In this document: positions 38,901-46,715 of the stretch, piece after piece
Position numbering within the stretch: position 1 is the stretch's first letter
Layout of the letters: the number at the start of each line of letters is the position of its first letter
Assembly: GCA_025201865.1 (NCBI GenBank)
Contig: MU602767.1
Coordinates: forward strand, 1 to 46,715
Length of the DNA stretch: 46,715 nucleotides
Direction of reading: 5' to 3'
Source of the DNA: Ramicandelaber brevisporus
Taxonomy: Eukaryota > Kickxellomycota > Ramicandelaberales > Ramicandelaberaceae
Translations under genes and position numbers: made by a program
The notes under the pieces: model-generated
Database searches by the model: none
What the model was told of the DNA's origin: nothing
The model's input: only the letters and a program-made list of their open reading frames with translations

Positions 38901-41900
38901 GGGCTTCTCAGCACGCGATTTAATTTCTACTGCAAATACAAGTACAAACAATAGCAATAACCCCCACTTAATAGACGAATTAACAATGGAACCGACATCG
39001 TCATCATTGCCAAACATCAATAGCAATACAGTGGAATTTGCACCAGCTACGGAGAGTCAGCGTGGATTCACACCACTGCATGTAACACCATTGGACATAA
39101 TTAGTATGAAGCATTTGGGTGATCTGCATCCAGCTCATGAGTCTCAGCTGGATATTATTTCTTTACACAGAACAGCTGTGTTCCTCGCATTGGTTGAGTG
39201 TGGTTTATTGGAGGAATTGTCTAGAATGGTTGAATGCGATCCAATTCCTACTCTGGCCAACGGTGCTTTAACTCTACTGACTGCTCTTTCTTCAAAGCGA
39301 TTAATCCCTCTCAGTGTCTCGACTTCAGTTAGATTGCAAGCACTGGCTGGGATAATGTATACTGCTTTAGATCAAAGTAAATCATCAATTCATAAAAGTA
39401 AACAACGTGGAAACCAAGAGGCTGGAGCCAATCACGCGGCAGATGCTGGAATTGGTGGTGGAAATAAACAGTCGCAGTCGCAGTCGCAGTCGCAGTCAAG
39501 ACAGTCGTCAGAGAATGAGAAGTTGAACCCTGTGATGGATTCACACCGTGCTATTGGATTGTTGAACGAAATTGAAAGAAGAGTGTACAGATCACGTGCT
39601 GCCACTAATGCTGGCTATAATGTTAGTAATAACCTGTATCAACAAAGCCAGCCATCTTCATATTCCAATACTAACAACAACCAATACACGATTCAGAATC
39701 AACCACAAACTCCTCAGCAAACATTGACTACCTCGACAGCCGTGGTATCAATGCTGGGTCCAGGCGATGTCAGACAGCGTAGCAATAGTGGTTCAAACCG
39801 GAGAATGTCAGCCAGCGCAAGTGATATTCCAATTACCATGGCTCGACCATTTTCACCTCCACTGCCTCCGCAGCAGTCATCTGGGCAGTTTATAGCTGGT
39901 GACGAACAATTGTATTTATTGGACTCTGTAAACATATTGGGGACTGGAAATGATGACGAAGATGACTATTTCGACGCAGTGTATGGCACTGATAAGAGTG
40001 GATTGGATTCGATTGGTGGAAATGCATCGCATGGTCAAAGATATGATCTGAGATTACTGGAAGGTGTGCCCAATCACAGAAGAGATGCACTGAGGAGCCT
40101 CGTTAGTAGACAAGTTACAGATTCGCAATTTAGAGAAATGGTCCATGCTAGTGGAGTCATCACGGAGAGAGAATATGTTAACTATAACTGGGATGTACTT
40201 CGAGCAATGTTCTTGGGACCAGCCACAATGCATCCGAAGAGATTGGATGAGCTACTGAGAGGATCCAAGTTTATTAAGGTACTACTATGGTTTTTGGGTC
40301 CTTGCAATGCTCAATTCTCAACGATTGAGCAAACGCCAGAGAATTTGAAATATGTAGATTTTGGTTGCTCAGTGTTGCAAACTATATTGAGACATCCTGA
40401 AGGAGTTAGATTGTTAATGGAAGATGACTTCTTGCCTGATTTACAGTCTAAACTGGCTGAACTGAACCCTACCTATAGACAGCAGCAGTTGCAACAGCTA
40501 CAGCAATTGCACGACCAAATGTATGGCAACAGTAGTGAAGGTAACTTTGATGAGAATATTGGTATCAATAGCAATGGGGATATATCATCGCCTCAGTTGT
40601 TAATTATGCAGGATGAAATATTTTCAAGAGAGAGATTGTCAACTACATTAACTGCTGGCTATTTCAAATTTATCAAGACAATTCAATTGGAGGGACCAAC
40701 TGGAATGGCACTATTGGAGCGATATAATATATTTAATGAATACTATACCTTGGTTGAGCAGAGAAATAGAGAAGATTTGGTTAAATTAATTCTGTCCAAC
40801 ATGGATTACAGAGCTGTAGATGGTCATCCGAGAGTGATTCTTAGCAAAGTGCTGACATCGTCTCACACCAATCTGCGTATGATTGCCACTCGTTTCCTAG
40901 GCTCAATTTTAGCCCATTCATCTTTGCCTGACTTTAGCGATTGGGGAATTGATTTACTGCAGCGCCAATTGTATGATCCGCATCCTGAAATCTGTGCTGT
41001 AGCTGCAATGCTGCTAACTGAAGTGTGCCATGAGCCTCGTAACATTGAAGCACTGGCTCGCCACAGACCCTCTTTGGCTCACTTGGGTGATGAGGCTGCT
41101 CCACTCGCTCTTCAGATGATTGCCTCAGCTGCAGGTTTTGTCTATTTACGTGATAGTGGAATATTAGAGAGAGAGCTTGCCAGATGGCGTGTAATGGGCA
41201 ATACTGTTTATGTCGCCCAGGTTGAACTGTTATTGTCTCGTTCACTGAGTTGCTCTCTCGTTGCTGTCGCTGAAGATGAATTTACAAACACTCAGGACTT
41301 TGCTTACAATCCATTCTTGGCAACTGCGAGTAAAGCTGCAAATGCCGCTAGAATGCACATGTATGGTCCAGGCGGCGTGTATGGAAATACTAGCAGCAGC
41401 AGTGCAGCTGGGTATCGTCCTGGAGGTGCAAATAGCTCAGCATCAGCCGCCGCTGCCGCCGCTGCATACACTGGTGGACTAGCTGGACCGAACGGATCGC
41501 CTGCTCGGCTGTATCCGCCCCCTCACATGTTTGGAGAATTGGCAAAGTCTGCTCCAGGTCGACAGCTGCTGGTGGAAAGTGGCGTGTGGAAGGAACTGTG
41601 TCACCAACTGTTCGCCTATGTCGATGATGATCCACTGCCAGAGTCTGAGCTCCTTCCCGAGCCTGCTAATGGAGCAGTGAAGAATGTGTTCCTGGGCGAT
41701 ACCTATTGGCAGCGATGCAACTCGAGACGTGCCAGAACTGATGCCACAACCACTGGTGTCACTTCGATTAAAGCTGTATTGTGGGCCATCGGCAACATCC
41801 TTGCAGCATCTCCGGAAGCCAACGCACGGTTTGCATTGTCAACTCGCAGCGACGTTCTTCCTGAGAAGTCAGCCATCATTGCCAGTCTCGCTGCCTCGGT

Positions 41901-43848
41901 GCTTGGAGATGGTCACGGCACGGCTCAGCCAATTGACATGAGACAGCGTCCTAGCCGGGACACTGTTCTGGCAAAACTGCTGAAGCTGTCTCAGTCATGC
42001 GATGTGGCATCGATCTGCGGCACTTGTGTGTATGTCCTGGCAATGGCATCCAAGTTCGAGCCATCCACAAGTGCTCTCCAAGGCCAACTGCTGGCATATC
42101 ACGATGAACAAGAAGCTGCTGCACTGGCTCAAGTCTTATTGGCTCGAGGTCGTGCTGGATCCACTGCTAAACCCACGCCAGCCGTTACAACAAGTGCCAC
42201 AGGAGATGCCAATACTACTCCAAGCTCTGGCGTGGCCAGTACTGCTGTATCTGCAACTGCATCCGACTCTGCCATGTCCGTCATGTCTCCTCTTGCTCGC
42301 TCAGTTGTGACCAACAGTGCAGCATCTTCTCGTGAACAAATAAGCTCCGTGTACTCTGTGAATGCATCTGGTGCATCGATGCGTCGACTGAGTCTACTGG
42401 GTGACCATGAAATGCAAAAGAAACAAAGGATGCTCAAGCGCCAATTGTCAAAGAAGCCTCGCCGTCAAAGCAGCAACGGTGGTGGAAACGCGCTCGGTGG
42501 CATGGGCAATGATATGACAATTGCTGAAGAGAGTGAGTTCTTGACTGCTACTGCCAATTCTGCGAGTAGACGTGGCTCGGCTGACAATGATTCGCCTTCT
42601 AACGGCAGCAAATCTGGCTTGGATGACAGCGGTCTCAATGTTACAGCGGTCTCTGCAACAACCACTCCGGCCAACAGCAACACTCACCATCTGTTGGATG
42701 CTTCGGCTGATGAAGATCAACAGCAGTATCAACAAGCAAATATCACCGAAGAAGCCATCGAGGTTGCTGCGGAAGTCGTTGATCGTCACACACTGTGGAT
42801 TCCAATGTCATTCACTGATAAGGATATTCAGTTCTTGCTACCACACAAGATGGATAACTATCTGACTCTGCGCACCTGGGCTCCACAGCACATTCGCACA
42901 GATGATTCTCTGCGCGCTCTGCGCAGTGATAGCCAAGCTCGCAGTCGTGCTACATCCAGTGCTTCAGCTTCTGCCTCATCTTCCATGCCTTTGACACTTG
43001 GTGGTGGTGCGGGATCCGTCGCGTTGATGAAGCCGCTTGCGAGCATTTTGAAGGAGAGTAAGCTGGCTGACCCGCGTCCAAGCCTGTTTGGCAACGTGGC
43101 CGTCCAACTGCCCAAGCTACCTTCGAAGTTGAGGCGTGAATTGAAGCAGCAGTATCAGCTCAGGAGACAGCGTCAGCAGCAGAATCAACAGCAGCATACA
43201 AACAACAATGGCAGTGGTATTGAGGCTGATGAAAGTGGTGATAGCGAGGATGAGGATGACGATGATGACGATGATGACGACGAAAGGGAACTGATGATGG
43301 GATCTGCTGCGCGCCAGCAGTTGCTCGTTCAGAAACTGATGCGCCGTACTGACTCTTCTTTATCTACGGCTGTATCAAACACTGCCACTGCCACTGCTGC
43401 TGCTCCTAGCCCTGCCCTCGATGCCTCCGCAGCCACACCGAACACTGTCACTGTCACTGTCCCACATGAAGTCTCCAAGCCGTCCTCCTTTTCGTTCACT
43501 GCTGAATGGACCAACTCGTTCTCCACTGGCCTTCGTCTCACTGAGTTTGAACGCGCAGAGTACGCCCGCGATGACGCCGCCTTTGTCACGTCGCATGAGA
43601 AGGAAGCCATCCGCCATCTCTTTACGCTCGGCATGCACTTTGGTGCCAAGGCTGCCAGCAATGCTGCCCTGAAACTCAAGAACCAGGATGCGAAGCTGTT
43701 CGGCAACACAAGGATGTTCATGGCAGCGATGCGTATGATGGAAATGGGGTGGTACAAGATGAATGCAAGACGAGTGGTATTCGATTTGTTTGATGCCGTT
43801 GACATGGCTGAAGTGCTTTCTGAATCACAGCTCTTTACATCGCAGTAA
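35602..43848 (+). CDS. RICTOR: RICTOR homologue (TORC2 subunit; Ste20/Avo3 family)
   Basis: 2748 residues in one uninterrupted ORF. RICTOR is the defining scaffold of TOR complex 2, which phosphorylates AGC kinases and controls actin and membrane stress responses. Residues 46-74 (EYDRLRRELDIEMRVYGGAEQMLAAF), with a second helix near 200-220, form an HR1-like segment. A long Ser/Gln/Pro-rich region with glutamine and Gly/Ser runs fills about 80-730. The helical-repeat N-terminal RICTOR domain is about 740-1250. The middle domain follows, including VNYNWDVLRAMFLGP (about 1520) and YFKFIKTIQLEGPTGMALLER (about 1686). RICTOR_V (about 2053: SIKAVLWAIGNILAAS, then ICGTCVYVLAMAS) is clear. Beyond it are a low-complexity region with an Asp run and a helical C-terminus I do not recognise. 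S. pombe, yeast and human proteins are about 1300-1700 residues, so this one is greatly expanded. Confidence 0.94.
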
Positions 43849-44077
43849 TTATCTTTTTCTTCTTCTTCTTTAAACCTTATCCTAGATTGTATTGTATTAC
43901 ATTTGATTGCAAGTCTATTTCCTACATAATTGTAACAAAGAGACAGCGGAATTGAAGTTGGCGGACGATGGCAAGAAATCTACCAAAAGGATAATTACTA
44001 ACATATCACCGGAGTATTCATGAATAGAAAAGATCATTAAAATAAAAAAGTAAAGGATGGTTAAAAGGGCTTGTTTT

Positions 44078-45280
44078 TTAGCGAGACTTGGCGAAACCAA
44101 CACGGTTGCTGACACCATCGTAGACAGAGTAGTATGGGCGGAGGAACACGTCACCAACGATCCAGAGCGATGAGCTTGGAGAGCCTGGAGCAAAGCCAGA
44201 CAAGCAGGTACCGTCACCGTTGTCGAGGATGTAGTCAGATGGCTGCAGGGTGTACGAGTTGCTGCCGAACTTGAGGGTAACAGACTTCTTGCCAGTGGTC
44301 GAGCACGAGATGGAGTAGTAGCCCTGGCCGGTGTTGGTGGCGCCGAGAGCCTTGTTGATACGAGAGGCATCGGTGCTGCCCATGATGATGAGGGAGGTAC
44401 CGGTGTCGATGGCAGCCTGAGTACCGGTCTTGGTGATGGCGGAGGTTCCAACGGTGACGCCGCTGAGAGCAACCTGCCAGTAGCCCTGCTGGGTAACTGG
44501 GGTATAGGTGATGGAGCCAGTGTAGTGGTTGGAGTCAGTGCCACCAACAACGAGCTCACTGCCAGCACCGCCGCCGTGGGTCAGGTAGAAGGCAAACACG
44601 TTCTGGGACAGGAGACCGCGCTTGACGAACTCAAAGTAGAATGGGTTGACGCCTTCGTTCGAGATGGAGGCGTAGCCCATACCGGCGATACCGTCGAAGC
44701 TGACACCGTTGAAGAAGGAGTCAATGGTGCTGGCCTCACCAAACTTGTAGTTGTTCAGAGCAAGACCGCTAAAGTTGATGTTGTCGCTGGAGACAACACC
44801 AGTCATCGAACCAGTACCATACTGAATCGAGAAGCTCTTAGAACCAGCAGTGTAGGTTGAGGACTTGCTGCCGTCAAACTGGTTGTGGGAGGTGCAGGCA
44901 GCATCGGTACAGGCCTTGGATGGGACCCACAGGTCAGACGAGCCGGTGTCGAACAGGACGTTGAAGTGCTGGGCCGGAGTACCAATGGTAATTGCGCCAT
45001 AGTAGCTGTAGTCCTGGTCGTTGGTCAATGGCAGGGCAGCGGAGGATTGGCGCTTGACAAGGGTGCTGTTGTCAGTGTCAACGGAGCCAGCAGTGACGAG
45101 AGGGTGGTTCTTGTACTTGTGCTGGAGGCGGAAGCGCTGGCTGGAGACAGCGTTCTTGAAGCGAGCACCATCGGCCTTCTTCTTGGACAAGGACACCTTG
45201 AATGTCTTGTCGGATGCAGCATTGACGGTGGCGGCGGCAACGGTGGCAATTACAGCCAAAGAGACGGCGGAGAAGCGCAT
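44078..45280 (-). CDS. Pepsin-family (A1) aspartic protease precursor
   Basis: 400 residues. Signal peptide 1 to about 21 (ending NAASD), then a basic propeptide ending at the Kex2-type site Lys76-Arg77. The mature enzyme has Asp111 in FDTGSSDLWVPS, the flap Tyr154 in IQYGTGSMTG, and Asp292 in AIDTGTSLIIMG. Cysteine pairs 124/129 and 326/359 are placed as in pepsin. It ends VGDVFLRPYYSVYD...VGFAKSR, the normal A1 terminus. DTGSSD is like secreted fungal pepsins, while overall size is also close to yeast vacuolar proteinase A, so secretion versus vacuole is not settled. Codon use looks strongly biased (GGT/GGC, ACC, AAC), suggesting high expression. Converges with RICTOR. Confidence 0.96.
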   Translation of the reverse strand: MRFSAVSLAVIATVAAATVNAASDKTFKVSLSKKKADGARFKNAVSSQRFRLQHKYKNHPLVTAGSVDTDNSTLVKRQSSAALPLTNDQDYSYYGAITIGTPAQHFNVLFDTGSSDLWVPSKACTDAACTSHNQFDGSKSSTYTAGSKSFSIQYGTGSMTGVVSSDNINFSGLALNNYKFGEASTIDSFFNGVSFDGIAGMGYASISNEGVNPFYFEFVKRGLLSQNVFAFYLTHGGGAGSELVVGGTDSNHYTGSITYTPVTQQGYWQVALSGVTVGTSAITKTGTQAAIDTGTSLIIMGSTDASRINKALGATNTGQGYYSISCSTTGKKSVTLKFGSNSYTLQPSDYILDNGDGTCLSGFAPGSPSSSLWIVGDVFLRPYYSVYDGVSNRVGFAKSR

Positions 45281-45475
45281 GATGCGGTTGATAATAGAAA
45301 GTTAGATGTGATTTGGGGTGGTTAAAGGGGGAAAGAACAACAGCAAGACTGCAGCTTGCGGGGAGAGAAAGAAAGGATGGAGAGGATGGAGAGGATGATG
45401 ATGGAGATAATGGAGATGATGGTCTACAAACTGTGAATGATGTGGGGCTGGAGATGCCCGTATTGGGCTTGCTAG

Positions 45476-45483
45476 TTATATAC
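45476..45483 (-). promoter_or_regulatory. TATA box of the aspartic protease gene
   Basis: Minus strand GTATATAA about 200 bp upstream of the ATG at 45280. Between 45490 and 46140 I see no supported gene. Confidence 0.45.
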
Positions 45484-46141
45484 TGAGCAAACCATGCGAC
45501 TTTTGTTTTTGTTTGTCGATACTACCAAATGTCTTGTAAAAAAAAAAAGCAAAACGGCAAAACAGCAAGAATGCTGTCGCTGTTGCTACAATCGACAAAG
45601 TAAGGCAACTACCATTGGCTTGAGCGTAAATTTTTTTGTTACTTGCCACGCGGTTGCATAAGCGGGGAAGCTCCTAAAACCATGTGTCTGTATTTCGCAC
45701 AGACCAGGTTTTTTTGTTGTTATTTCGTTCTCATTACTCCGCTACCATGCGATTTCTGGTTTGTCAACTTTGAACGACCCGACAGTCGCTTGGTCGTAGA
45801 GTAACGTAAACCTTGCTCTCTCCTCCCGTCGGAATGAATGTGAATGTGCGGAGGTGGTGCATTGTTAATAAACACAGGAATGGCGAAATATCATGCGAAC
45901 ACACGCGATTTCAAATAAAAAAGACACGCGGAGGCGTTACCAAATTGAGTATTTGCATGGACGGGCATTGGCTTCATGGCCATAGCGGCAGGAAAAATCC
46001 TGGATGATGCAAATGGCTATTTAGTTGCTGTTTGAACTGCTAGCGAGGAATTATTCTTTCCGGTAAAATGGGACAATATTGACTGGCTTGCACCAGACAT
46101 TAGAGATATGGAATCAGTAACAAAATCTCTAACACAACCTG

Positions 46142-46513
46142 CTATATTGGCTGGTAACAAAAGTGCATGGCCTCAGCGATGCATCCATACGGAGTGAGAG
46201 CGTAAGCTCTTCCTTCGCTACCGTATGCAGAAAGAATGATTCCAGAGACTTGGACAAAGCAGACCGATGTGTCACATCCGCTGATTGATTCGGTTTCGAC
46301 TTGTGCAGCACAAAGCAGTAGAAGCTGCGCACAGAGAGCTGGATGGTGCAACCAGTTGAGTTCTATTATCGGTATTTTTTGCGTTATCACGACAAACTGT
46401 ACCTTCTCACCACGTAGCACATGACTGTTGTTGACGATGAAGGTGTTGTTGCCGTGATACAGCGTGAATGGATGGAGTCGACTTGTCGTTGATATTCGCG
46501 TTGCTTTGATTGT
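46142..46513 (-). other. Unidentified open frame, possible terminal exon
   Basis: A 123-codon frame on the minus strand ends at TAG (46144-46142) and is preceded by TAA at 46516. It has no ATG near its beginning. The read (SRLHPFTLYHGNNTF, later RGEKVQFVVITQKIPIIELNW, ending MHFCYQPI) has an ordinary, non-repetitive composition, unlike neighbouring noncoding reads. No family is recognised, and no clear acceptor is seen. It could be the last exon of a gene that starts further right, or chance. Confidence 0.25.
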
Positions 46514-46644
46514 TTACTCTCACGAAAGGAGGTGTCTGGTTTGCTCTCTCTGATCTCAACTACTACTCGACTGAAGATTGACTACTACCACCAACAGCAA
46601 CAGAACAGAACAGCTGATCTACCCAGCAGAACAGCCAGCCAGTT

Positions 46645-46715
46645 ATGTCGACCGTGAAGATCAAGACGGAGCCAACAGCTGATATCAAACTCGAACAACA
46701 TTCTTCAGACATTGA
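46645..46715 (+). CDS. Start of a gene running off the right edge
   Basis: An ATG at 46645 begins MSTVKIKTEPTADIKLEQHS and stays open to the window end. It follows a CA/AGC-rich leader (ACCACCAACAGCAACAGAAC, then CAGCCAGCCAGTT) like those of the other genes here. IKTE and IKLE both match the sumoylation consensus (hydrophobic-Lys-x-Glu), common in nuclear regulators. Only 23 codons are visible, so the function is unknown. Confidence 0.55.
   Translation, partial: MSTVKIKTEPTADIKLEQHSSDI

Noticed and set aside
45813-46007. 64-codon plus-strand ORF
   Set aside because: No family, no leader like those of real genes here, and other reads of equal length are common in spacers.

Overview
The window looks like nuclear DNA of a fungus. 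The genes include a full-length RICTOR homologue with an N-terminal HR1-like segment, coronin, a Kex2-type-processed pepsin, ISY1, an MRP-type ABC transporter and a MEIS-like TALE homeodomain protein. Intron ends visible by eye follow fungal consensus (GTATGT or GTAAGT donors, CTAAC branch points). CAG/CAA-encoded glutamine runs and microsatellites are abundant. HisRS keeps a WHEP domain and there is a MerB-family protein, so I lean towards an early-diverging lineage. That placement is inference; I cannot name the species.

Layout. 1-1213 (minus): N-terminal part of a Ser/Gln-rich protein running off the left edge. 1214-7030: a long gene-poor stretch with candidate minus-strand splice donors, a probable 5' UTR and intron region. 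7031-8985: head-to-head pair of RAM2/FNTA (minus) and a MerB-like gene (plus), start codons 59 bp apart. 9248-14505 (minus): a TALE homeodomain gene split by a ~2 kb intron, with a second ~2 kb intron in its 5' UTR (14527-16490). 16491-17733: promoter region with a repeated ACAGATCTGA motif and a small unidentified ORF. 17734-24836: RNF5-like RING ligase, histidyl-tRNA synthetase, RCHY1-like CHY/RING protein (minus), ISY1, L-type lectin. 24946-25974 (minus): NUC1/EndoG-type nuclease. 27060-31364: ABCC transporter. 31507-33177 (minus): coronin. 33473-35191: TFIIB-like cyclin-fold protein. 35602-43848: RICTOR. 44078-45280 (minus): aspartic protease. 46645-end: start of another gene.

Two gene architectures coexist. 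Housekeeping genes, even those of 4.3 and 8.2 kb, are single uninterrupted ORFs with short spacers. The regulatory genes (homeodomain protein, probably the left-edge protein) have kilobase introns whose sense strand is strongly pyrimidine-rich. Several genes carry a splice-acceptor-like sequence within about 0-20 nt of the start codon.

No operon-like functional cluster is evident. Loose themes are membrane trafficking and protein quality control (RNF5-like, CHY/RING, L-type lectin, protease), growth signalling and actin (RICTOR, coronin, prenyltransferase), and gene expression (homeodomain, TFIIB-like, ISY1, HisRS). The most novel item is the MerB-like protein with a Cys-Cys-Cys pattern where classical MerB has Cys-Asp-Cys. 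No tRNA, rRNA, CRISPR or complete mobile element was recognised.
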